A DNA stretch of 64,000 bases from Primulina eburnea (GCF_022965805.1 NC_133115.1:37129321-37193320), one strand, 5' to 3'. Positions 25,075-36,854 are shown, counted from the first letter of the stretch. The notes: a model not told the origin generated them from the letters alone. Made by a program: numbers and translations.

Positions 25075-26165
25075 TCACAATTCAGAATTGAAGTAAAAGC
25101 AAAGGATAAGGGATTTATACCACTGAAACAAGAAACAGAGGGCTCATGCTGTTGTGCAACTGAACTGGAGCCATATCCAAGTTGGAGTTGGGAACTAAGT
25201 AAGACAATGAGTTGCTTGCAATGTTCAGGACTAAGTGAATCATTTAATCCACTTGAGGCTTTGTCACTGGAATGGCAGACTGAAACAACATCAGTAGAGG
25301 CAGAAGTGGAAGCTCGAACTTGATCTCGATTGCGATCTTCACTCTGCTTTTGCTTATATTTGGGATGACTACCCATGGAGCTGATAGCATTTGTCAACCG
25401 TATGTCCTGTATAGTGACAATAAGAACAAGTCATTGATTTATCATTTTTGTTCCCCTTACCATATGAAGATCCTTTAACAAAAGCTGCAGCAATAGATTG
25501 TGGATTAGTATAACCAGAACCACCATAAGCTTCTCGATGTATTGATCGTTGTCTCTCCTCCTGTATTACAAGTGAGAAAATCTTAGACATAACTGGAAGT
25601 GGATCCATCATCAAGATTTGAGCTCGTATTTGAGCATAGGAATCATTCAATCCCATCAGAAATTGTAAAACACAATCCTGATTTTGATAATTCACCCAAT
25701 CTTTCATTGAGCCACAAGTGCATACAGAAATCGGTTGAAAAATCCTTCAATTCATCCCAAAGAGTTCTCATACGAGTATAATACCCACTGATATCCATCG
25801 ATCCTTGTTGTAAATCATTTAACAGCTTCTTAATTTGAAATATACGTGGAGCATTGCTTTGATGAAAGCGATCACGTAAATCAATCCAGATTTCATGCGC
25901 AGTAGCAAAGTACATTAAACTATCCGCAATTTCACGAGAAACTGAATTGAGGATCCAAGATATGGCCATGCTATTACAGCGGATCCAAGCACCATACAAC
26001 AAATCCTCAATTGGAGGACGCACAGAGGTGCCATCGATGAAACCCAATTTATTTTTCGCCGTCAATGCCATAGTCATCGCACGACTCCAGTTGTTGTAAT
26101 TGTTACCTGAGAGAGGATGAGATACCAGAACAAGACCAGGATGATCACCATTTGTATCTTATATG
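24963..26165 (-). pseudogene. copia gag and protease, broken
   Basis: Gag has a UBN2-type region (about 25643-26150; GAWIRCNSMAISWILNSVS, LNDLQQGSMDISGYYTRM) and a CCHC knuckle CSYCHYTGHTVDKC (about 25390-25430). The protease active-site block WVLDTGATHHIC lies near 25050. The frame changes at about 25650-25700, and again between knuckle and protease. Confidence 0.85.
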
Positions 26166-26214
26166 GAGGAACATGAAAAAGATGAAACATTTAGAAAAAG
26201 AAAAAATCTCCTTA

Positions 26215-26490
26215 TGATCAATTTCGCTTAGATGTGGATGCAGGATTATATGAAGTCAAGGGTAGATTCATTGTTGAAATGGATGCACGGTATTACATTG
26301 TGCCATCTGATCCACTTCCGCTATGAATATTCGAAATCCTAAACATGGAGTTGCAGGAGAAATATTAGCTATTCAACGAGGTTTGAAACATGCAGCGTGC
26401 GGTGGTTGACTGACGCTCTGGTATTTTCGGATTACTTGCTTGCAATCCAGGCATTGAACTCAACGACAGAAAACCTTAAAACATTATGTT
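26215..26490 (+). pseudogene. RNase H-like (RVT_3-type) domain fragment
   Basis: Reading across several stops and at least one frameshift, the plus strand gives FRLDVDAGLYEVKGRF, then IRNPKHGVAGEILAIQRGL, then VFSDYLLAIQALNSTTENL. These match the order of conserved blocks in the plant RNase H-like domain found in LINE C-termini and many 'putative ribonuclease H' genes. It begins about 50 bp past the copia truncation point. Source unknown: it could be a LINE piece or a captured gene fragment. Confidence 0.5.
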
Positions 26491-26499
26491 TTTTCACTT

Positions 26500-27374
26500 G
26501 CTTGACCTATATAAATACTGGCGACTTTCCATCCTGGTTGCGACATGATATGAGTTGAAAGATTTAAAATCAACATGTTTTCCTTCCATAAAAAATGAAC
26601 ACTCCACAAGAATAGCGATTGTTATTTAATGTGTTTAATTTTATTTATAGAATATTTTAAAATATTAAATTTTTTATAATTTATAAAATAGCATGTAGTC
26701 GTGAATAGTCTATCAATGTTTCGGATGGTAAACAAAACAATTAGACAAGGCCCCATACAATGGATCTAACATCAAAATAAATGTTTAGACAAGGCCAAAT
26801 AGGAGCCTGTAATCGTCCGACGTTGGTGGACGTTTGAGGGCAGGTAGTTAATTAACACATTCGCGGGCTTTTAGGAAACCTGCCGCCTTTCTTGTAATTT
26901 TCTGGAATTTAAAAAGTTTGGTTTTTGAAGACAAAAGCGTAGGCTCGGCAACCACTCACTATGTGAAAGCAGACTCGATCTAAAATTTCAAGAAATATTT
27001 CCTCATCACCTTTTTCAAGCATTTAACTTTTAACAACAGGTCTTTCCTTTTTTTAAGGGGCAATACTTCTTATTTATAATTACAACTTCGCAAGAGCCGT
27101 ATCAAGAGATTTGGTAGCTTATGGCCACATGTTATGGTTTTTTCCCCCTCTATTCATGTTTGCGAGTCCATGTGAAAAAATATGGATTATAGCCTTTGGA
27201 TTAAGGGGGACACACTAGCCTCTATCCAGAAGCTCCCGTGTTAAGAAGAGTATTGGAACAACCTTTCCTGGGGCAGTCGGACTGCTACGATACAAAGTTT
27301 CAAGAGTTTGACAAAAGAGATTAAAGGGTACGCACACATACTTAACGCTGAAGCTAAAGTGCATAGACAGAGAT
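26500..27374. other. 3' flank of the HD-ZIP III gene, no other gene
   Basis: AT-rich sequence without coding signal. The part nearest 27374 should be the 3' UTR of the minus-strand HD-ZIP gene. No clear repeat boundary seen. Confidence 0.4.
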
Positions 27375-30300
27375 TCAACCAAAAGACCAGTTCACAAACA
27401 TGAAAGCTAGGCAATGATTTGAGTCGTCGTCATTCAGCACCTTCCACACGATCGCATGCTCGTATGAAACAGGCCTACCCATGCTCGAAACACAGACTCC
27501 AGCCGGCAAATAAGTAAAGCCCTGCACAGTCGGAACAAAATTAAACAAACAAGGTCCATCAAGTCAGACCATATTAATTTTATTGGGGTTTTCAAGATTT
27601 CACCTGCTGCATGATCTTTGAGAACTCAGAAAGGAGAATCTTTCGGCCAGCTTCATCCAGAATTTTATCAAGCATTATATCTTGAAGGGCCACCAGAGTT
27701 GTTTCCAGCATGTCAAGGCCAGCCTGGTTTGCAAATGTAAATACTGCTGATGCCTGTGTAATTCAAATTTTGCCAATTTTTCTGTCAGTTGCACCTCTCA
27801 AAACCAGTCATGCTAATGCTACAAAACGAAGATGACTAACATTCATTTTGACAGAACAGCACATAATAGCATCCGTGTGGTGCCAAAGTTGTTTAAGAAT
27901 GGCATCACCAGAACTGGATTCGGGCTCAAAGAGTTCAGCACCCGTGTGCACCCTACCCAAAAAAAAGGACCCACGCAAAGTGTTAGATAATAGAGGAAAT
28001 ACTATAATACTATCACAAGACATTAACAAAGAGATGACAAGAAATCTTTACCCGTAGCTCCTGAAAATCCATCGTGCCAATGTCACTGCCTCAGGTGAAC
28101 CAGGGAGTGGCTTAGGTACCAAATGGGAGCTGAGCCTAGATGGGGCTATGGCCATGGCTACTCTCTGTACGGACCCAACAATACCACGAACGTATTGACG
28201 GGCCATAGCAGCTACACTGTCCTGATAGTGACTTTCAAATGTGAATTGAAATGCAATCGTTAAAACAGACCTAAGATTTTGACTGCTAGCATCAGCTTCA
28301 CCAGCACAACGAGCTCCACCATGTCCTACCTCAAGGGCAGAAGCCAAGTCAAGTGTTCGAGTTGTTCCATGCCCATCCTGTATCAAAGAAAAATATTAAT
28401 TCAATTATTTCACATCATTTTTCAAGGCCAGATAAGTGAGACTCCACTCAACTGATTTATTATCCAATGGTATAACATGGAAACCAGAAGGCAGTAAAGG
28501 TGCATCATCACCAAATGATTCATCGATAGGTGCAAAAACAAGCTGTGCACATGCACCGGATGTTGTTTCATCGATCCCATTGCATAACTGGGACAAAACA
28601 AAAGAGTTAAATTTCACATACTGCATAGGAAAAGAATATTTCCTCCTAATCTTGCTGTAAATAATCAGAACCTGTAACAAGTACATATCCTTTGACAAAG
28701 CTATGTCCTCTGGAGAGAAGGCATGTCCCTCTATGCGAACTACCTCCAGAAACTAAATCCAGAGCAACAAATCATATCAGAAACAAGTGCTAAATCAACA
28801 TAACATTGGGGAAACATGTATTAAGTGCATCAGATAGTTAAGTTACCTCTTCATGTTCAACAGTATGTGCAAGGGGCAAAATCACTTGGCTGCTCGAAAA
28901 CCCACCAGGTCTTGCACAAGGGACTGCATAAGGATTTGTTTTAAGAGAAGCAGCAGAATAAACATCAACACCATGATCGGCCCACTCCGATCGATGTTCT
29001 CTAAGGAAGCGGATAAGTAGTACAGGCGGCACACTCTGCATTATACAAAATGCTAGTAAGACACTCTCTTATCAAAACACGGAAACAAATTTCATCTTCG
29101 ATGATTAAAAACGAACTTGAAGAAGCATCGATGCCCTAGCACAGAGAACTCCACCAAAACTTGAAAGCATAGACAGTGTGTTATATTGGGAACCAAGAAA
29201 TTTGCTTGGAGACGAGTTGATGGCAATAGTTACATCTTCCACTCCATCGGTACTCATTATTGACCAACCATCATCAGCAAAGCCGTTGACAGCATCATTA
29301 AATCCCCTAAAGTCACACACAAAAATTAAAGTTCGAAAAACTAACCTTACAGCGTAGAACCAACTGAAAAGTCCCAAATTCAGTTTTGGCGATGTTATCA
29401 CATTCATATGTTACATTTCTCACCTACACAACTTCTGACTTAAAGCTCTCAGAACAGCAGGTTGCCGACCACCATTACACTGAATTTCTCCATTCATTTC
29501 TTGAGCAATTTGCCTAACATGACGCAATGCCTGAACAACACAAACAGAGTGCACGAGTCAAAATAGACACAAAAAGAGCTCAAGTAACCATAGAACCATC
29601 CATGTGAGAATTCTCACAGCCATAGTCATCTTCTGTGCAAGAATTTTAGAAGATTCATAAAGCGGCCTTAAAACTTCTGGAACACTCCAAATCTGTGACA
29701 GAATAAAATCCATATTACATTGTATAAGACGTATAAGGTAAATCAACAAAGAACCACAAGAAATGCCTTACATCCAAGTCAACATGATCGACTATGTGGA
29801 CAATACAGCCACCACCATCACAAGGACGTATGAGGTAGCCACTAGGTAACATTTCACCTCTAACAAAACATGCAGCAGAAGGACCAGTCGGTCCACCAGT
29901 AGTAGATGGCAATGACCTCTCACAAATCTGAGAATCAGTACTTTAGATACAAAAATGGATGTTGGAGAATAATTCACAAAACCATAGAGAATAGCCTGAA
30001 ATCAATTGATTGAACCAAGACTGTAGTTTGGAAACAGGAAATATAGCTAAGAATTCGCTCACCGCAAGACTGCCATCTTCCAAACTCGTAGTGTATCTCA
30101 GCGTCCAAAAGTCCCGAGCGGATGCCAATGTTGTCGGTGCGTAAGTCTTTTAAGAGGGGGAAGGGGAGGAAGTCCATCCGGTTAAAATCATGAATAATTC
30201 AAAACCTGTTCTCCATTTTAGAGTCATACAATAATTTCTAGACAACTCATACTAACCTGCATATAGGTGAGCTCTATAACCCCTCCATTTCCTGTGGGAA

Positions 30301-32378
30301 TCACACTTGCTATATCAATACAGCGGCAATCACGATACCAAGAGAGGCGATCTTTAAGAAGTTCGGCGACCTGCAAGATGTAGTAAAAAATATAGCATTC
30401 ACAGCAAAACTAAAGAAAGATCAATTTTCAAATAAATAAATAAAATTAAACAAAATGAATATCACCTTTGTGGCCTCAAGACTCACAAGGCCACAGGCTC
30501 GTGCCGCTGCCCCACTACAGTTGCGGGAAACAGCAACAATGCCAATAGAATCCGGACCAGGCTACACAAAGAGAGAGAAAATTTACCACAAAACAAGCAA
30601 AGTCTCAAAACATCTTAATATATTAAAAAGCAAATAAACACAACTAACGCACCTTCATCCCAATCATCTGGACCCAGTCGACAGCAGTTCCAGTAGCCTT
30701 TCCAAGGAACTCTGCGAGGGTCTCCTCAGCTATCGCGAGAAGACTGAAAAGGAAAATTCGATCAAAACGAAATGCATGTAAGCATTCACATAAGCGTTCT
30801 ACACAGCAGCAACAGAAACAAATTCAATAATCAGGATGCTTTTTGGTCAATTACCCAGCTGGGGTGTTAGCATCTCTCTGTTGATGCTGAGGTGCTGGGT
30901 TTTGCTGTTGATGCTGACCATTCATAACCACAGACTCAGAGCTTGTATCAGTGGTTGTACTCACCTATTCCGAGGATATAAAACAACATTTAGCAAAACA
31001 GTACACCCAAGTCAAAACAACATTTAGCAAAACAGTACAGCTAAGTCAGATTCATAAGGGGGCAACTTAACAACGCAAACTTACAGTGTGTATTTGCTGA
31101 CGCATAAAACCGTTGTCATAAACCAGCTGAGAGACCTGCTTTTGTAATCGATCATTCTCTTCCATCAGTAACTTGTTCATGGCACTCAGTTTCCTATTCA
31201 CAGACTGGAGGCGAGATGATTCCTTTCTCTGTTTTTCGCGGCATCTACATAATATTCAGATGTATTACTGAGCGGTGAGAAAAGAATATCTATACCAAAT
31301 TAAGAGTTTTGGACCTAAACTCAGATAACATTAATATCCTACAATGATGATCTATAACAAGTGTAGAAACACAAAAATTGATCGATTAATGCCCCTTCAC
31401 TACCAGCAAATAACAGTCCAAGCTAATGTTTATAGCAGGTTAAATGAATATAAATGTCACGAAATTGCAATAACGGCACAAGTGATGCAAGTATTTAAAG
31501 ACAATAAGCACGAACTATTTAACAAAGTAGGAAAACATGAACACTGAAAGCAAAGCCAGAGCGAAACCAATTAATTTATTTTCATAAAACCAAATACCAT
31601 GTAGTTTTTCAGTCTTGGTGAAATTTAATAGAATGGTAGTAACAAAAACCATAATCGAAGAAAAAAGAGGCTATCAGTTACCTCGAATTCCAACGATAAT
31701 GCAGATTTAGTAATGACTAAAGAAAAGAGCACACCGAGTAAGCTAAACCAACGCACTTAGCAAATATAGATTTCAAGTTATTGTATGGAAAATTTAAGAA
31801 ACGGAACCTACGAGTTAAAAAGATGAAGCCCAAAAGTCGATAGCCATAATATCAAGAATCTTTAACGAGAGAACAATAACAGTGACAATATCCTTGTACT
31901 TGATGCACATGAAGAAAACAATGTACTCAGAAGCACAACTATTGTGCAGACACATAAAAATTATACATACGTAGATATATCCAAAAACATTTGTCCAAAA
32001 AAAGGTGAGGATGTAGACGAAAACAAGAACTCTTCACACATCCTATTCTTAATAAAAACCCACAACGCCGAGTGTCCAAAAAATTCTATCTTTAATGTAG
32101 ATAAGGACCAAAACCCATCTCCATATTCAATAGTTCTAACATCCTCGAGTCTCGTACCTGCGGTTCTGAAACCAGACTTTGATTTGCTTCGGCTCAATGT
32201 TAGATAAAATAGGACATTCCCTAATCAGCTGTTGTCTTCTCAAAGAGCTAGGCTTCGGGCACTCAGCGTAAACCCTTTCGAGAGCCTCTACTTGCTCTGG
32301 TGTGTACCGAACATACTTGCTAGCATCCATCTGCTGTTGCTTGCTATTACTGCTACTGCAGTTGCTCTCTCGGTACAT
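27375..32378 (-). CDS. PHV: class III HD-ZIP transcription factor (PHABULOSA/PHAVOLUTA type)
   Basis: Nuclear homeodomain-leucine-zipper factor that in the family specifies upper leaf side, meristem and vascular identity. Eighteen exons: 32158-32378, 31085-31244, 30855-30964, 30653-30743, 30466-30561, 30257-30370, 30063-30146, 29772-29927, 29618-29692, 29424-29530, 29117-29306, 28847-29035, 28672-28752, 28453-28587, 28052-28377, 27841-27952, 27604-27753, 27375-27521; all phases fit and give 847 aa. Domains: homeodomain (KVWFQNRR, about residues 20-80), leucine zipper (RKLSAMNKLLMEENDRLQ), START (from about 150; PGPDSIGIVAVSRNCSG), MEKHLA at the C-terminus (ASAVFTFANQAGLDMLETT). The protein ends WSFG, where I recall relatives ending WSFV. 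Start chosen at MYRESNC; an in-frame ATG at 32414 is possible. miR165/166 regulation is expected. PHB versus PHV needs a tree; gene order favours PHV. Confidence 0.93.
30551..30663 (-). promoter_or_regulatory. miR165/166 target site, split by an intron
   Basis: In the spliced mRNA TTGGGATGAAG (exon 4, 30653-30663) joins CCTGGTCCGG (exon 5, 30552-30561), giving the canonical HD-ZIP III miR166 site in the START domain (peptide GMKPGP). The genomic DNA has a 91-bp intron in the middle, so only mature mRNA carries the full site. Confidence 0.9.
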
Positions 32379-32700
32379 AGAAAGGACTGTGGAAGAAAAG
32401 CAGCAAACCCACAAAACTCAAGCGAGAAAACCCTTGCCAAATATTGTATTTCGAGAAAAAAAAATGGCGTCTTTGAAAGTTACATGAACAGGCAGGCTCT
32501 CTTCTCACAGAGAGCCTCCTCTTTCACTCATGAAGATGTTGCTCTTTCGAACTCGGTGTGTGTCTCTCGCGGGAGAAAAATATTGGAGAATTTGTGGAGT
32601 GGGGAGAGGATTGAATGCGATCCCCGGGTCTTTATCTTAGACGCCAATCTCGAGAATTTCAGGGAAAGTGAAAGGTGGAGAGGGAAGAGAGGGAAAGATG
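32379..32700 (-). promoter_or_regulatory. 5' UTR / promoter-proximal region of HD-ZIP III gene
   Basis: Upstream of the chosen start. It contains a perfect 9-bp stem (AGGCTCTCT at 32494-32502, AGAGAGCCT at 32509-32517, 6-base loop) that could fold in the leader RNA, and an in-frame alternative ATG at 32414. Transcription start not determined. Confidence 0.4.
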
Positions 32701-33449
32701 GCAGTATTTACTGTACATGCATACCACCTACAGAGACAAATGGTTGTTACTCAAAATAAAGTAATACTAACCAATAGGGAGAAGGAAGATGATGATCAAT
32801 TATGGTCCATCAAGTTTATTATAAGCAAACATGATAATCTTTCCTTGGAACCTCGAGAAACCTAGGAAAATTCTTCCTGATCAATATTTATTTAACTTTG
32901 CTTCATAAGTCCCATCTAGGAAAGTCCGTTTAAACTAAGGCCATTCTCTTTGGTTAAACTCGAAATTTGAATCCATCATGTGCATTATCCAGTGTGATAT
33001 TTTGATATCCAGTCTCGGCATTAAATACGCCATGCATTTATTAGAAATTGGGAAAAAAGAGTGCCAATGTACAAATTACAGCCACATGAGGGGTGTAAAG
33101 ATACACAAAACAGTGAAAAGATTGAAGATAATAAATGGATGGCAGAAAGGGATGCCTTTATTGGAATCAGACTGGCAGAGGCATTTTTAAGCAAAAACAA
33201 AGCTTTGTAGCTTCCTCACCATGGACAAAAGTATTAAAATAAAAATTTTTAAAAACTACAACTACGATTTCCTCTCTCTCTCTGTCAAAGTGTAATGATG
33301 CAATGACATGGCTTCTTCTCTCTCTGTCTGAATTAATGTTCATAATTTTTTTTTCGTGTTTTATATATATATATATATATACACACCATGCTTGCATGTT
33401 GTGACATGCATATGTATTATACACAATTATATATTAATTGTAGTTTGTA
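32701..33449. other. intergenic, upstream of HD-ZIP III gene
   Basis: AT-rich and without coding signal. It has a short CT-rich block near 33270-33330 and a TA microsatellite at about 33362-33382. Probably holds the distal promoter of the HD-ZIP gene. Confidence 0.4.
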
Positions 33450-34220
33450 TTGATATCCGGGAAGGCGCGAGTTGTGGATACTGAATGATCTCGAGTCATA
33501 AGTTAGGTCCTGACAAATTTTGAGCCGATTTGATAAAAGCCGGGCAAATGATTGTCCGATAAATCATCTCTCCGAGCTGTCAGAAGCCAAGCTTCCCAGA
33601 CGAGTTCTCGGGTGTTGATTCTCTACCCGAGTTACCTCGATAAAAGCACTTCACTCGAGTACACAAGTATGAGATATTTTATCTTGATAATCATTAGTAT
33701 CAGAATCGCATGGATTTGACAATGCGAAAGTGACTGTTTGGCGTGTCAGAAAAACAAGGTATGGTCAACCATCTTACCTTAATTAATAAGTGGGCACTGA
33801 AAATAAGGTCACTTTTGACTTTTTTCTATAAATAACAGGATTGTTTAAACATTAAGGCATTGATTCATATATATATCTCCCACATCATTTACTCAAATCA
33901 TACACCATTGACACAACATTTCTTTTTGCTACATTGATTTTCCTCATTCACATGCAGACTTTAGCATCGGAATGTCCAGATCGGGCATCTTTCTGGCGCT
34001 CATTCACGTGATTATCTTCGTGTTTGTAGATCAGCACCAACTTTCCTCGAGAGACAAATATCTGGTTTGGGCACATCTCGTTGTGCTCTCATCCCTCATC
34101 ATTTTCATAATTCGACCCGATAAAATTGTCTACATATCTTACATTCATTTTTACCCGGTCACATCATGTATGCATAGACGCACGCACACTCGAAAGACTC
34201 AAAAAAAAAAATGGTAGAAA
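33450..34220 (+). repeat. possible gypsy-type LTR remnant
   Basis: Holds a TATA-like TTCTATAAATAACAGG (about 33824) and, some 150 bp on, CGGGCATCTTTCTGGCGC, a phrase I associate with LTR/leader junctions of plant gypsy elements. No second copy or clear ends. The small frame at 33972-34217 inside it has no recognisable domain. Confidence 0.3.
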
Positions 34221-34313
34221 ACAAAAAGAGTGAGGTTGGAGAGCAATAGAGGATACGAGGAAACCGAACAAAGTGCATTTTGATTTTTGAGCTTGTTGAG
34301 AATCTAATATAAT

Positions 34314-34478
34314 CAGTTAAACAATTTATACAATGGGTTAATTAGGTATCAGTACATTTTGAAAAAGAGTTTTGGTTTTAGTACATGGAGAGAGAAATTT
34401 TCTTTAAAAAATACCAAAAATACCCTTAGTCTATATTTAAGTTTAATTGATTTTAATTGATCCACGCGCTCCCGAAAA
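34314..34478 (+). repeat. left inverted arm flanking the pararetrovirus
   Basis: Its reverse complement aligns imperfectly over about 150 bp with 42381-42530: shared blocks in order are TTTT.CGG.AGC, AAAATCAATTA, GGGTATTTT, ATC or AC followed by AAAACCAAA, GTACTGA and CC.TT.TA..AATTT. It ends exactly where the primer-binding site begins. It may be half of the viral leader stem-loop or half of a host foldback repeat. Confidence 0.6.
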
Positions 34479-34490
34479 TGGTATCAGAGC
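34479..34490 (+). promoter_or_regulatory. tRNA-Met primer-binding site of the pararetrovirus
   Basis: TGGTATCAGAGC, complementary to the 3' end of plant initiator tRNA-Met, lies 54 bp before the first small ORF. It marks the start of minus-strand synthesis in caulimovirids. Confidence 0.85.
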
Positions 34491-34543
34491 ATGGTTAATT
34501 TATTTCAAACACAAAAATTTTATTATTACTAGCAACTAAATGT

Positions 34544-34783
34544 ATGAGAAGGAGAATTTCGAAAATTATGAATCCGAACTTTAGTTCGAGAAAAATAATT
34601 TACAAGAACTATTCCAATATTTTGGAATATACACAAGTTTATCTAACTATTGTTAGATATCAGAAACAGGAGAACAAAGGAAATTTATCTCCTGATAAAA
34701 GACAACAGTGTTTGCAAAACCTTGCATACACAAAAGGTAGACCCTTACAGGCCGAAAAAACTAGATCTTCATTGATCTGTTAA
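34544..34783 (+). CDS. pararetrovirus small ORF 1 (unknown)
   Basis: A 79-codon frame just after the primer-binding site. It is basic at the N-terminus, with no recognised domain. Its stop is two bases before the next ATG, an arrangement common in polycistronic caulimovirid RNAs. Real expression is uncertain. Confidence 0.45.
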   Translation: MRRRISKIMNPNFSSRKIIYKNYSNILEYTQVYLTIVRYQKQENKGNLSPDKRQQCLQNLAYTKGRPLQAEKTRSSLIC

Positions 34784-34785
34784 AC

Positions 34786-34983
34786 ATGCCAGGAACTACC
34801 ATCCAATTCGAAATTGAACTTATTTCGCTAGAAATAATTCAATTAGAACAAGAATTACAGCGAAGTACATGCTTCACTGAACTCAGCACAAAAGGTATGC
34901 GTTTACAAGGTCTAAAAAACCGGAGAAACATACTTCAAAATCTACTCAGAAGAAATTCTTCAGAGAACAATGGATCTGTATAA
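34786..34983 (+). CDS. pararetrovirus small ORF 2 (unknown)
   Basis: A 65-codon frame rich in Leu, Glu and Ile early on (LISLEIIQLEQELQ), likely a short amphipathic or coiled segment, with an Arg/Asn-rich tail. It follows small ORF 1 after two bases. No family assignment. Confidence 0.45.
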   Translation: MPGTTIQFEIELISLEIIQLEQELQRSTCFTELSTKGMRLQGLKNRRNILQNLLRRNSSENNGSV

Positions 34984-35040
34984 ACAGAAGATTTACGAAG
35001 GGAAGCTACTGCACCCTCAGGTAAAATCTCAGGTAAACTT

Positions 35041-35412
35041 ATGATCCACAATAATAAGTTTCTGGAGATAATTCCAGACTCTTCTAAGCTCTCTTTAGAT
35101 CTTAGAGAAATTCAGAAGACAGTCCAAAATTATGGCAATATGCTATATTTTGTACCGCAACGAGTTGAGAAAATCCTTGAAACCCAAGAAGAAATTCTGG
35201 GATTAATAAAGGATATTCAAACAAGAATTCAGAAACTAGAACAACAACCAAGTTCTAGTAGAAGAACTTCAGGAGGATGGTTACCACCATCTTTTGGTAC
35301 TGAACCTTTGTTACATCAACAAGGGAAGGCCAGAGTGGTGTCAAAACCTTTGACTGAAGAAGAAAAGATGATCAATCTAATCAAGTCTGTCTCAGAAAAG
35401 AAATTCATCTGA
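35041..35412 (+). CDS. pararetrovirus virion-associated-like coiled-coil protein
   Basis: A 123-codon frame with a central coiled-coil (about residues 40-75; RVEKILETQEEILGLIKDI) and a Pro/Ser/Arg-rich C-terminal half (SSSRRTSGGWLPPSFGTEP). This matches the general build of caulimovirid virion-associated proteins and badnavirus ORF2 proteins, which bridge virion and partner proteins. Its TGA overlaps the ATG of the coat frame (ATGA at about 35409-35414), which suggests coupled translation. Assignment by build and position only. Confidence 0.5.
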   Translation: MIHNNKFLEIIPDSSKLSLDLREIQKTVQNYGNMLYFVPQRVEKILETQEEILGLIKDIQTRIQKLEQQPSSSRRTSGGWLPPSFGTEPLLHQQGKARVVSKPLTEEEKMINLIKSVSEKKFI

Positions 35413-36854
35413 TGACAACTTTAGAAAGGATTGGTTTGGAGGATCTACAAGAACTTGCGGAATCTTTTTCAAATCTCAAAGTAGTAGATCTAAAGATGAA
35501 TACAGCAGTAGGTGAAACACCACCTGCAATAACCTGGTCATCTTCTCAGGATCCACCAAGGGAAAGTATGGGATCTCATAATGTAAATATGAGAGAATCT
35601 CATACTGATTTCCATACTGGTGGAGGATCACACCCAGCGGGAACAAGGGCAAGGAGAACTCAAATTCCTTTGCACCAAACACCCTATGGGAAAACTGTTT
35701 TAGATCCTATACATCCTTACGGGGTTATGCTTAACCTTGATGTTTTGGACTTCAAAAACAGAGAAGATCTCATAGACGATTGGACATCTGCTATGAGGAT
35801 TGCAGCAGGAACACTTGATCTCAACAAAGAAGGATTCATTAAACTTTTGGAAATGAGTCTTATGGGATCAGTAAAAATTGCTTGGGACATGACTTCATCA
35901 GACATGAAAGAGTCAGTCCTAGTTGGGGAATCTCTTAGTGAGATAGCTGGAAAGATGGCTACCCTATTCAAAGCACACTTTATAGGGGTAGACTATTTCA
36001 ATAGTAAAGATACAGAGAAAAAGAAAAAATATACTCAGGCTCTGTATAGTCTTGAATTACATGATATATGTTTGGTAGATGAATACATTATGTTATTCAC
36101 CAAATATAGATGGAATTCAGGAGTCGAAGAAGATATAGCTATGCAGCTTTTCTTCGCAAAAATGCCAAGTCCTTGGAGAGAAATGCTCATAAGGGAATAC
36201 GTACCTGGTAATCCAGATACATTAGCAAGAAGAGCCTCTTTCCTTAAAGGAAAATTGGCAGAATGGTGTCATATGGCAGCGTTACAAAAGAATTACAAAC
36301 GCCCAAGGGGTATCAACAAAAGAACTCCTTTGTGTTGTAAGGAAAATGATCTTCCAACTATTATTTGAAGTAAACCACAGAAGCATAAAAGGAAAAGTTT
36401 TAGGGCTCATCCTTATACACGAAGTGGAAGAAGTTCTTGGAAACCAAGATCCGTATGGTCCAGACAGAAAGCCAGATCTTATAAATCTGGACAAAGAAGC
36501 GGACCATCGAGAAGTAGGATATCATCCCAGGCATCGAGTTCATCTCGAAGCACGGGAAGAACACCTACCAAGAAAACTTTCAGAAGAGCTCATACTAGGG
36601 CCAATGAAAGTTTCAAGGACTGCAATTGCTGGACATGTGGAGCAAGAGGTCATATCTCGACCAACTGTCCAGAAAATGAAAAAAGAGGTATTAAACGCTT
36701 CGACCCAACTCCGGATATAGAAGATGCAGTTTATTACCAGGATCTCATTCAAGTATACCGATTTGAGGACATTGCCTCAGATGAAAGTATATATGAAGAA
36801 GAGGAAGTCTTAAGTCAGGAAGAATCTGATGGAACAGAATCGGAATCTGACTGA
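35412..36854 (+). pseudogene. pararetrovirus coat protein with CCHC knuckle, one in-frame stop
   Basis: The acidic N-terminal part is followed by a capsid-like region (about residues 110-290, with PYGVMLNLDVLDFKNRE and SLEIAGK-like helices; AMQLFFAKMPSPWREML). A TGA at 36366-36368 interrupts the frame. The same frame then continues as a Lys/Arg/Ser-rich stretch and a zinc knuckle CWTCGARGHISTNC (about 36624-36665), and ends in an acidic tail at 36852-36854. The acidic-basic-knuckle build is that of caulimovirid coat proteins. It overlaps the movement-protein ATG (36829). Confidence 0.75.

Larger units (their letters stand above)
21785..26165 (-). mobile_element. decayed, 5'-truncated Ty1/copia retrotransposon
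   Basis: Minus-strand order gag - protease - integrase - reverse transcriptase - RNase H, diagnostic of copia. The 3' end has a putative LTR (21785-21972). At the other end the coding sequence can be followed to about 26165 (gag peptide NGDHPGLVLVSHPLSGNNY in frame), and there the similarity stops with no LTR, so the 5' end is missing. Several frameshifts and stops split the polyprotein. Confidence 0.85.

Noticed and set aside
32232..32759. A 175-codon plus-strand frame opposite the HD-ZIP III start
   Set aside because: It is antisense to exon 1 and the leader of a well-supported gene and has no recognisable domain.
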